Source: an uncultured Latescibacterota bacterium
Lineage (GTDB): Bacteria > Latescibacterota > UBA2968
Assembly: GCA_951812755.1 (NCBI GenBank)
Contig: OX638329.1
Coordinates: forward strand, 4,720,522 to 4,784,521
DNA: 64,000 bases
Direction: 5' to 3'
The notes beneath the pieces are model-generated. The model was not told the DNA's origin, did no database searches, and saw nothing but the letters and a program-made list of their open reading frames with translations. Made by a program: the position numbers and the translations under genes. Position 1 is the stretch's first letter; each line of letters starts with the position of its first letter. Positions 51,944 through 59,495 of the stretch are shown here, piece after piece.

Positions 51944-53293
51944 ATGTTTTTTGACAATATCGCGCTCGGCGCACCCAAAATTTTGCTCCCAAACCCCGAA
52001 ATTGATTGTAGCAAATGGGCAGTCATCGCCTGTGATCAGTATGTACACGACATATCTTATTGGGAAGAAGTCAAAAGCCTTGTGGGAGACACGCCCTCAA
52101 CTCTGGACCTCATCTACCCCGAAGTCTATCTCTACGACGACGAACACGAAGAACGCATTGCCCGCGTACACAACAACATGAAACGCTTTGTCACCGATGG
52201 CATCTTCCGCGACGAAATCGAAGGCTTTTTGCTCGTCGATCGCGTTTTGCCTTCTGGAAAATCGCGCAAGGGCCTCGTCGTCACCCTCGACCTCGAGCAT
52301 TACGACAGCCGCAGCCAGTCCAAAACCCTCATCCGCACGACCGAGGGCACCTATCCCAAAAACCTCGAAGCGCGTTTTGAAGTTCGGGGCAACGCCTCCC
52401 TCGAATCGCCGCATATTTTAGTACTTATTGACGATCCCAAAAAAGAAATTATCGAACCCCTCTTTGACGAAGGCCATCCCAAGATCGTCGATTTCGAACT
52501 CATGATGAATGGGGGACAACTTAAGTATCATTTAATCGACAATAAAAAAGACATCGCGCGCATTGCCCAAAAACTCGCCAAACGCATTGAACCCGATTAC
52601 ATCCATCAAAAATACGGCGTAAAAAACGAAACACTCCTCTACGCCATGGGCGATGGCAACCACTCATTTGCCGCCGCGCAAAAAGCATGGAAAAAAATCA
52701 AATCAACACTCAATGATACACAACGCACAGCGCAACATCCAGCCAGACACGCCATGGTCGAACTGATCAATCTGCACGACGACTCGATAGGTATAGAGCC
52801 AATCCACAGGCTGATCACCCGCGTTGACCCACACACCGCCTGCAACACCCTCGTCGCATTGCTCAACACATCTGGCGCCCAAGCCCGTCTGGAAAAAGTC
52901 TCATCACCCGACGCGCAACATCGTCATACCAAAGCCCTATCATCTGCATCCACCCATTGCCTCCCCTATCGCGCCGCAGGGGACCTGGGCATACTCGTAA
53001 TTGAAAATCCATCTCAAAGAACCATACCCGAAACAATGGAAGCCGCGCTCGACCTGTTCACGCGAGAAAACACCGAAGCCGAAGTCGGATTCATCCACGG
53101 CGAAGACGTGATTGACGACCTGGGCAACAAACCCGACGCCCTCGGCTTTTACATGCCTCCCATTTCAAAAAACAGCGTCTTCGAGTCCATTGTCCGCTAC
53201 GGGGCCTATCCCCGAAAATCCATATCCATTGGACACGCCGACGAAAAACGCTATTATATGGAGTGCCGAAGCCTTGTCCGTACTAAACCATAA
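51944..53293 (+). CDS. DUF1015 family protein
   Basis: 449 residues, cytosolic. It has the family's typical opening (ILLPNPEIDCSKWAVIACDQ, then YWEEVKSLVG), the mid segment RHNNM-like RVHNNMKRFV, and the signature YAMGDGNHSFAAAQKAW, where most homologues have DGHHR. DUF1015 proteins are found across bacteria and archaea, often near serine or 3-phosphoglycerate metabolism genes; the reaction is not established to my knowledge. AGAGGAAAACACC precedes the ATG. It is divergent from the sulfatase and 40 bases before the reductase gene. Confidence 0.85.
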   Translation: MFFDNIALGAPKILLPNPEIDCSKWAVIACDQYVHDISYWEEVKSLVGDTPSTLDLIYPEVYLYDDEHEERIARVHNNMKRFVTDGIFRDEIEGFLLVDRVLPSGKSRKGLVVTLDLEHYDSRSQSKTLIRTTEGTYPKNLEARFEVRGNASLESPHILVLIDDPKKEIIEPLFDEGHPKIVDFELMMNGGQLKYHLIDNKKDIARIAQKLAKRIEPDYIHQKYGVKNETLLYAMGDGNHSFAAAQKAWKKIKSTLNDTQRTAQHPARHAMVELINLHDDSIGIEPIHRLITRVDPHTACNTLVALLNTSGAQARLEKVSSPDAQHRHTKALSSASTHCLPYRAAGDLGILVIENPSQRTIPETMEAALDLFTRENTEAEVGFIHGEDVIDDLGNKPDALGFYMPPISKNSVFESIVRYGAYPRKSISIGHADEKRYYMECRSLVRTKP

Positions 53294-53333
53294 TTTATGA
53301 CGGCCTCAATAGCAATCTCGATATGAGGGGAGT

Positions 53334-54575
53334 ATGACTGAGATATACGACATGATCATTGTTGGCGCAGGACCGGCAGGTGCGACAGCGGCGTTATATG
53401 CCCATCGCGCGGGACTCAATGTCTGTCTGGTAGATAAGGCGCGATTTCCGCGGGATAAAATCTGTGGCGACGCGCTATCGGGCAAAGTCGTGTCGATTTT
53501 GTATGAACTCGATTTGTTCGACCAGGTGGCCCGATTGCCTGGCGCGACCATTCGAGAAGTCGTATTTGGCAGCCCGAATCATGTGGATGCGCGTGTAGAT
53601 TTGCGACGGTATGACCACCGGGATCAGGCCACGGGTAAAATACTGCCAATGGAAGGGTTTGTGATTCGGCGCGAAGTACTGGATAATTTTCTCTTCCAGG
53701 AAGCGAAAAAAGTTGCGAACACCTGTTATGAGGAATTTGCCGTTAAAGACCTGATACGAGAAAACGAGCAAATTGTAGGTGTGCGCGGCGTAGTAGATGG
53801 CAGAGAACGAGAAATACAGGCTCGCGTCGTGCTCGGCTGCGATGGTTTTAATTCAATGGTCGCGCGCAAAGCGGGATTGTACGCCCATGAATCTGTGCAT
53901 TGGGTCGTGGCAATTCGGCGTTACTACGAAAATGTGGCGGAATTGGGGGATCAAATCGAGTTGCATTTTGTAGATGAAGTCTTACCGGGTTATTTCTGGA
54001 TTTTTCCACTGGAAAATGGGACGGCAAATGTGGGCATTGGCATGCGTCACGATGTATTAAAAAAGCGGCGTGTGGATCTGAAAGTAGCATTGAACGAAGT
54101 AATCAGTCGCTCGCCTTATGCTCATCGGTTCAAAAATGCGCGTCCAACCGAAGACCCGGTGGGATGGAATTTGCCAGTGGGAAGTACCCGTCGAAAAAGT
54201 TATGGGAATGGCGTATTGCTTTTGGGCGATGCCGCGGGATTGATCGACCCCTTTACGGGCGAGGGAATTGGCAATGCGTTGTATTCCGCGCGTTTTGCCG
54301 TAGATGCCGTCCAAGAAGCCATTGCCGCAGATGACTATTCAGGAACTTTTTTTAAGCGATACGAAGACCGATTATGGGATGCAATAGGCGATGAATTGGC
54401 GACCAGCACGCGAATGCAAAAAATGGGACAATGGCGTCCCCTTCTCAATTTTACCATCCACAAAGCCGCACACAACGACAAAGTGCGCGATCTAATCTGC
54501 GGCATGATGGCCAATGCCGTCCCCAAAAAACAACTCACCAACCCGCTATTCTATTTGAAGCTATTGTTTAGTTGA
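53334..54575 (+). CDS. Geranylgeranyl reductase family FAD-dependent oxidoreductase
   Basis: 413 residues. FAD-binding Rossmann motif MIIVGAGPAGATAALYAHRA at 7-26, DKARFPRDKICGDALSGKVV with the Cys-Gly-Asp typical of the family, and the second FAD motif LLGDAAGLIDPFTGEGIGNA. Family members reduce isoprenoid double bonds in lipids, quinones or chlorophyll, or halogenate/hydroxylate aromatic substrates. No isoprenoid genes are adjacent, so the substrate stays open. GAGGGGAGT precedes the ATG. The last 60 residues have an amphipathic run (FTIHKAAHNDKVRDLI) that may contact the membrane. Confidence 0.88.
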   Translation: MTEIYDMIIVGAGPAGATAALYAHRAGLNVCLVDKARFPRDKICGDALSGKVVSILYELDLFDQVARLPGATIREVVFGSPNHVDARVDLRRYDHRDQATGKILPMEGFVIRREVLDNFLFQEAKKVANTCYEEFAVKDLIRENEQIVGVRGVVDGREREIQARVVLGCDGFNSMVARKAGLYAHESVHWVVAIRRYYENVAELGDQIELHFVDEVLPGYFWIFPLENGTANVGIGMRHDVLKKRRVDLKVALNEVISRSPYAHRFKNARPTEDPVGWNLPVGSTRRKSYGNGVLLLGDAAGLIDPFTGEGIGNALYSARFAVDAVQEAIAADDYSGTFFKRYEDRLWDAIGDELATSTRMQKMGQWRPLLNFTIHKAAHNDKVRDLICGMMANAVPKKQLTNPLFYLKLLFS

Positions 54576-54635
54576 ACCATTCGCATGAATCTTTCACATA
54601 AGTTTATTGACTGATTTACGCATAGACACAATATA

Positions 54636-54770
54636 ATGGACCTGTCATTTTGAGCGGAGCGCAGCGGAGTCGAAAAATCTACTACCAACGTAGGTGGAAT
54701 AGATGCTTCGGCTCCGTTCCACTCCGCTCAGCATGACAAAAAACCCAGACCTGCGTAACATCAGTTATTG
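54636..54770. repeat. Dispersed repeat R1, copy e
   Basis: Starts GGACCTGTCATTTTGAGCGG, contains GCAGCGGAGTCGAAAAATCT and GATGCTTCGGCTCCGTTCCA, and ends CAGACCTGCGTAACATCAG. It is very close to copy b at 14558 but lacks that copy's extra arm segment. It forms an imperfect palindrome between GAGCGGAGC and GCTCAGCATGAC. Confidence 0.75.
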
Positions 54771-54771
54771 A

Positions 54772-54945
54772 TTTAAACCACTGGACTCCGGCCTGCGCCG
54801 GAGTGACGAAGACGGGTGTCATTGCGGCATGGTTTTAGCCGCCACGCCGCACGCCGTAGGCATGGCGTAGCCACACCACAACGCCAGTAATCCAGTAGTT
54901 TTGGTTGTCATTGCGGCATGATTTTAGCCGCAATCCAGTCTGAAG
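54772..54945. repeat. Cluster of R2 and related REP-like hairpins
   Basis: CTGGACTCCGGC/GCCGGAGTGACG forms one hairpin. Two inverse-orientation R2 copies follow, GTCATTGCGGCATGGTTTTA near 54818 and GTCATTGCGGCATGATTTTA near 54907, the second closing with GCCGCAATCCAG. In between is a GC-rich stretch with small palindromes. Together with copy e of R1 this accounts for most of the gap 54576-55014; the last 70 bases before the CARF gene show no clear promoter. Confidence 0.65.
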
Positions 54946-55014
54946 CAAGCCCGGATGTAAGAACAACAAATATTAGCTAATTTTTTTCAAATACCACTCA
55001 TACCCTAAAAGACC

Positions 55015-56529
55015 ATGAAAAGAATTTTAATATGCTGGATCGGCAACACAGACTTACAAGCCTCTGAAGGGGTAGATGTAGGTGCAGGGCCTATCGCCCA
55101 GGCACTGGACACGCGCGAATTTGATGAGATCTTTCTCATCTCAGATTATGAAGATACCCGCGTAAAGCCTTATCTCAACTGGATAAAAAAAAGAACTTCA
55201 ACACCACACAAACTATTTTATCGACAACTTTCAAGCCCCACCCACTTTGGAGAAATTTACGAGATTGCCGCAAGCGTCTGCCAAGAAGCATTGGATCAAT
55301 ATGGCGATCAAACAGAACTGACCTTTCACCTTAGCCCCGGCACACCGGCAATGGCCGCGATATGGATCATTTTGGCGAAAACGCGCTTTCCCGCTGAATT
55401 GATTGAGTCATCAAGAGCGTACGGCGTTCAAACCGCCTCTGTTCCCTTTGATATTTCTGCTGAATTTTTGCCTACCCTCCTGCAAAAACCCGATGCGCAA
55501 CTCCGCTCATTGAGCGAAGAAAAACCTACAGAATCAGCGAATTTTGAAAACATAATATACAGGAGTCCAGCCATAGCGCGTGTGGTCGAAAAAGCGAAGC
55601 GCGCTGCCGTGCGAGATATCCCTGTCTTATTCGAAGGAGAATCTGGCACGGGAAAAGAACTCTTTGCACGCGCCATTCACCAGAACAGCCCGCGAAAAGA
55701 GGGGCCGTTTATCGCTGTAAACTGCGGTGCAATTCATCCCAACCTTGTGGAATCTGAACTATTCGGGCACAAAAAAGGCGCATTCTCAAATGCCCATGAA
55801 GATCGCAAAGGCCATTTTGAAGAGGCAGATGGTGGTACTATCTTTTTAGACGAAATTGGTGAATTGCCCAAAGATATGCAGGTGAGACTATTGCGTGTCT
55901 TACAAGAAAAAGAAGTCGTGCGACTCGGTGAATCCAAACCCAGAAAAGTAGATGTACGCATTGTTGCGGCGACAAATCGAACTCTCATAGAGGAAGTTAG
56001 TGAAGGACGGTTCCGCGAAGACCTGTTCTATCGGCTTGTAGTAGCCTATCTCAAGTTGCCCCCACTGCGCGAACGCACGGGAGATATGGGACTGTTGATT
56101 AACCATTCGCTCGAACTGATCAACCAGGAGAATGAAGCCCAGCCCGGCTACAAATATAAAAAAATTTCTATCGGGGCAAGAAATCTTATTCTCAATTACC
56201 ATTGGCCCGGCAATATACGCGAGTTACAAAACACGCTCAGACGCGCGATGGTATGGACAGACGGAGAAACTCTTACAAAACAAGACATTGAAGAAGCCCT
56301 CTTACCCGCGTTTGGGAAACGAGACGAAGATATCCTGAATCGCCCCCTTGACACAGACTTTAGCCTGCCCGATCTAATTGATGAAGTTGCAAAACACTAT
56401 CTTAATCGCGCTCTGAAAGAATCTAAAACAAAAAAAGAAGCCGCAGAACTCGTGGGCCTACCCAGTTACCAGACCCTCACCAACTGGGCAAAAAAGCACG
56501 GCGTAGCAATTGATAACAAAAGAAAATAG
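55015..56529 (+). CDS. CARF-domain sigma54-dependent activator (RtcR-like architecture)
   Basis: 504 residues, three parts. (1) Residues 1-165: CARF-like sensor with an ILICWIGNTDLQA start, GAGPIAQALDTREFDEIFLI and FHLSPGTPAMAAIWIILAKT, as in RtcR and CRISPR ancillary CARF proteins. (2) Residues 180-410: sigma54-activator AAA+ ATPase with Walker A GESGTGKE (208-215), Walker B GGTIFLDE (273-280) and PGNIRELQN; the sigma54-contact loop reads GAFSNA (255-260), not GAFTGA. (3) A C-terminal helix-turn-helix (450-490, KKEAAELVGLPSYQTLTNWA). No signal peptide. A -24/-12 promoter lies 25 bases downstream of its stop, so the ATPase module is the probable target. Confidence 0.87.
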   Translation: MKRILICWIGNTDLQASEGVDVGAGPIAQALDTREFDEIFLISDYEDTRVKPYLNWIKKRTSTPHKLFYRQLSSPTHFGEIYEIAASVCQEALDQYGDQTELTFHLSPGTPAMAAIWIILAKTRFPAELIESSRAYGVQTASVPFDISAEFLPTLLQKPDAQLRSLSEEKPTESANFENIIYRSPAIARVVEKAKRAAVRDIPVLFEGESGTGKELFARAIHQNSPRKEGPFIAVNCGAIHPNLVESELFGHKKGAFSNAHEDRKGHFEEADGGTIFLDEIGELPKDMQVRLLRVLQEKEVVRLGESKPRKVDVRIVAATNRTLIEEVSEGRFREDLFYRLVVAYLKLPPLRERTGDMGLLINHSLELINQENEAQPGYKYKKISIGARNLILNYHWPGNIRELQNTLRRAMVWTDGETLTKQDIEEALLPAFGKRDEDILNRPLDTDFSLPDLIDEVAKHYLNRALKESKTKKEAAELVGLPSYQTLTNWAKKHGVAIDNKRK

Positions 56530-56553
56530 AAAAATATCAAATTTTAGCGTGTA

Positions 56554-56571
56554 TTGGCACGAAATATGCTT
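56554..56571 (+). promoter_or_regulatory. Predicted sigma54 (-24/-12) promoter
   Basis: TTGGCACGAAATATGCTT. GG at 56556-56557 and GC at 56568-56569 are separated by exactly 10 bases, and the site matches the sigma54 consensus (TTGGCACG-N4-TTGCT) except for one base. Transcription would start near 56581. It lies between the sigma54-activator gene and the ATPase gene on the same strand, about 180 bases before the ATPase start, as in activator-operon pairs such as rtcR-rtcBA. I found no second such site before the second module. Confidence 0.75.
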
Positions 56572-56700
56572 AAACAATCAGCGTGACATCAATGCGGACT
56601 CCCGACACCTGAAAGAATTTCTTGAAAAAGCTGCTGTCTTAGTGAAAAAATTAGTATCCTGACCATTCCAAATCGTAGAAAGTTTGGATATTCCAAAATT

Positions 56701-56758
56701 TGTCAACCTCAAGCGTTTCAGACAAACCTGAACGTTTCTTTCAACTTGTGAGAAATTC
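56701..56758 (+). repeat. Duplicated leader directly upstream of the first ATPase gene
   Basis: TGTCAACCTCAAGCGTTTCA, GACAAACCTGAACG and CAACTTGTGAGAAAT precede the ATG. The same blocks with a few changes precede the second ATPase gene at 59440-59495. The conservation of non-coding sequence shows that the duplication unit included the leader, and possibly that it has a function such as translational control. Confidence 0.6.
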
Positions 56759-58420
56759 ATGGCCATTACATCTATCACCATTGAAAATTTCAAGGGCATC
56801 GGCGATGCCGTGACCATTCCCATTCGCCCCATCACCTTGTTATTTGGCAAAAACAGCGCGGGCAAGTCAACAGTATTGCAGGCATTACGCTATCTGCGCG
56901 AAATATGCGGTGACTTGAATCAAAAGTTGGAAGCATCGCACGATGGCGTATACGAACAATTGAAGGCACTCCACATTGTATGCGGCTATTCCGACGGTCT
57001 CAAATATCGCGAAGTTCTGAATTCCATACCAATACATAAATTAGAAAAAATATCAAATGCTGATCTATCTAACCCTGGCTCTCGCCCCAGCGAAGTTCTA
57101 CAATCTATACAAAAACTAATTGAAGATACTGATTTGTCAGAATCAAAAGACGAGGAGAAATTTCAAGCAGAAGCAGAAGCATGGGAACATGGAGAAACCT
57201 ATCCAGGTCGCTATACTGATTTGGGCGATTTTCCTTCCCTGGTGCATGGCCATGAGTTTGATCGGAAGATTCGAATTCGCCTTGAATTTGATATAAAACC
57301 CGAACAAGCGAAAAGATTGAATCGTATTTTGAGTCTTGCAATAATACCGGAGGACATGGTGGACCTACAGTCCGCGGGGATAGAAATAGTAACAGGTTGG
57401 GACGAAAAACAGCGGATTGTTTATCTCGATTCATACAAGTATGCTTTAAACGGCGCAGAATGGATTTGTATCACCCCGGAGAACAAACCCGATGAAGCAA
57501 ATGTAAGACGTTCTAGTGATCTCAAAATATATTCACATCCTATCATCCAAGCAATCAAGCTCGGCCTGAGTGAAAGCGAATTGCTGACAGAATACCTCTC
57601 TTGGCTTCTCGATACTAATGCGGGTTTAGATAAAAATGCATTGACGGATTTAAGGCTCGGTTTCGAGGAGGGTGTGCTCAGATCGTTGGTGGAGGATGTA
57701 ATCATAGAAGTGCATGGCATTGTAATCGAAGAATTGCCTGACATACGGCATTTAGGTCCTGTGCGAGATGTGCTCCCTCGCCATCATAACTCACCGCTCT
57801 CAATGTTTAATTCCGCTGTATCGAGATGGGCAATGGGGTTAGAGGCTTGGGATGCGCTTGCACAAAACCCTCAATTAGTCGAAAAAACAAACTACTATAT
57901 GAAAAATGTTTTGAAACTCGGATATAGCATCAGGCTATTTGAAGACAGTGAACAGAGAATTCAACTTTATGACGAAACTCATAATATATACCTTCATCCA
58001 TTAGATGTTGGTTTTGGCATCTCTCAGGTTATTCCAGTTTTGGTGGGTGCGTTAGACGACAGCCAGAGCCCTGGAGTTTTTGCAATTGAACAACCAGAGC
58101 TTCACATTCACCCTGCCCTGCAAGTCGCTTTGGGCGATGTGTTCATTGATGGCATAAAAAACGGTAATCGCACCATGCTCATTGAAACGCATTCTGAGCA
58201 CTTGTTACTGAGAATTATGAGGCGGATGCGTGAGACTTTTGAAGATAGGATTGAAGAAAATCGGTACCCTGTAACTCCCGCTGATATTGCCGTACTATTC
58301 GTCGAATGGCATGATTCGCAAACAATCATACGAGAAATGCCTGTGAATGAACGTGGAGATTTGGTAAAAGCCTGGCCGGGTGGTTTTTTTGAGGAAGGTA
58401 TAGAAGAGGTATTTGCTTAA
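56759..58420 (+). CDS. AAA/SMC-like ATPase, DUF3696 family (module 1)
   Basis: 553-residue cytosolic ATPase of the OLD/RecF-like class. Walker A is FGKNSAGKST (29-38); IRHLGPVRD marks the central conserved site; PLDVGFGISQVIPVLVGAL is the signature-like helix; FAIEQPELHIHPALQ (about 441-455) is Walker B; IETHSEHLLLR carries the switch His. A DUF3696-like C-terminus (IAVLFVEW...AWPGGFFEEG) follows and there is no TOPRIM domain. The middle 250 residues form a divergent coiled or helical insert. Its TAA overlaps the next ATG (TAATG). Homologues occur in defence loci. A paralogue lies at 59496. Confidence 0.88.
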   Translation: MAITSITIENFKGIGDAVTIPIRPITLLFGKNSAGKSTVLQALRYLREICGDLNQKLEASHDGVYEQLKALHIVCGYSDGLKYREVLNSIPIHKLEKISNADLSNPGSRPSEVLQSIQKLIEDTDLSESKDEEKFQAEAEAWEHGETYPGRYTDLGDFPSLVHGHEFDRKIRIRLEFDIKPEQAKRLNRILSLAIIPEDMVDLQSAGIEIVTGWDEKQRIVYLDSYKYALNGAEWICITPENKPDEANVRRSSDLKIYSHPIIQAIKLGLSESELLTEYLSWLLDTNAGLDKNALTDLRLGFEEGVLRSLVEDVIIEVHGIVIEELPDIRHLGPVRDVLPRHHNSPLSMFNSAVSRWAMGLEAWDALAQNPQLVEKTNYYMKNVLKLGYSIRLFEDSEQRIQLYDETHNIYLHPLDVGFGISQVIPVLVGALDDSQSPGVFAIEQPELHIHPALQVALGDVFIDGIKNGNRTMLIETHSEHLLLRIMRRMRETFEDRIEENRYPVTPADIAVLFVEWHDSQTIIREMPVNERGDLVKAWPGGFFEEGIEEVFA

Positions 58421-59372
58421 TGGCTTTATTTTCTGAGTATACTGTAACACCTGATGTGTTTAATGAGAGTTGTTATGATTCACAGGCATTATGTGACGCA
58501 TATTTTAGACAATTGCTGGAAGTTTTTTTAGTGAGGGTCTCGTTCGAAATCTTCGCAATGGCGAATGGCAAGAGTTCTTTTCAACCCATGCAAGACCCTG
58601 GCACGACCGTACAAAGCATATTTTGAAAAATTTGACAGATGCTGGTCGCTTAGTACCAAGTGATCCAGCATTAAGTCATACACCTCAGACGGATCGTGAA
58701 TGGTGCAACGAGGCGTTGGAGTCACATGAAACCATACCTTTGAATGGCATTATAGTAAGCGATGCCATTCGAAGTACCTATCGCAGAAATCAGTTGGTTG
58801 AAAGTGTAAGCAGACTATCACAATCTACCTGCGAGTGGTGGGAACCCACAAATAGCTCGCTTCGATTAGAACGTACTATCAGTCAGTATATAGACGCTCT
58901 TACGCTGATTCTCAAACATGCGAAATCCATTATGTTTATAGACCCCAATATTGATCCAGCAAAGAGCAACTATGCTAATTTTGTACAATTGCTTGAAGCA
59001 ATAGGTAATAGACCATCACAATCACCCCAGCCACTCGTTGAGATACACCGCAAAAGTCTTCGCGGCTCTGGGAAAAATGCTCCCTTATGGGATCAACAAG
59101 ATATGGAGAATACATTTCGAGACGAATTTGGCTCAGTTCTTTCGCAGTCAAACTTAAAAGCAGAAGTCTTTATCTGGGACGATTTTCATGATCGTTATCT
59201 GATCAGCAATTTAGGCGGAATACTGGTCCCCTATGGATTTGACACGTCAAGCAAGCCTGATGACTTAACAACATGGTCACGCCTTGGACGATCGGACCGA
59301 GATGATGTACAGCGCGAATTTGCTCGCGAGAGTAATAAACACAAATTGCATTTTAATTTTACGATACCGTAA
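58420..59372 (+). CDS. PLD-like/HDRY-motif protein of module 1, needing a -1 frameshift
   Basis: Frame 0 from the ATG at 58420 gives MALFSEYTVTPDVFNESCYD through EVFL, then non-conserved residues to a stop at 58626. Shifting -1 at the T TTT TTA heptamer (58524-58530) continues SEGLVRNLRNGEWQEFFSTH, then RPWHDRTKHILKNLTDAGRL and on to 59372. The joined product has 317 residues, near the 327 of the module-2 partner. The C-terminal part has IMFIDPNIDP and FHDRYLISNLGGILVPYGFD, paralleling IHFLDRYFS and FHNRYVLSNHCGVIAGYGTD of the partner, a PLD-like (MITD1-type) pattern. Alternatively it is a pseudogene or an assembly homopolymer error. Confidence 0.7.
58524..58530 (+). other. Candidate -1 ribosomal frameshift heptamer
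   Basis: T TTT TTA in the zero frame (codons TTT and TTA after a T), inside a run of seven T. This is the X XXY YYZ form and the same heptamer used by HIV-1 gag-pol. Slippage by -1 joins the two halves of the gene exactly. A Shine-Dalgarno-like GTGAGGGT lies just downstream; I see no strong pseudoknot by eye. Confidence 0.45.
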
Positions 59373-59439
59373 AATCGAGACTCGTACTTTTTAATTTCAC
59401 TACTGCCCCGGCTTTACAGGGCAACATTGATTGGTATTT

Positions 59440-59495
59440 TGTCAATCTCAAGCTTTCGGACAAACCTGAATGCTTTTAACAACTTGTGAGAAATC
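59440..59495 (+). repeat. Duplicated leader directly upstream of the second ATPase gene
   Basis: TGTCAATCTCAAGC, GGACAAACCTGAATG and CAACTTGTGAGAAAT match the leader of the first ATPase gene. Similarity continues into the coding region to about codon 47. No sigma54-type promoter is visible in the 123-base gap, so this module probably depends on read-through from the first. Confidence 0.6.

Noticed and set aside
59403-59424. Possible terminator between the two ATPase modules (TGCCC...GGGCA)
   Set aside because: Only a 5-bp stem and no following T run, so read-through from module 1 to module 2 remains the simpler reading.
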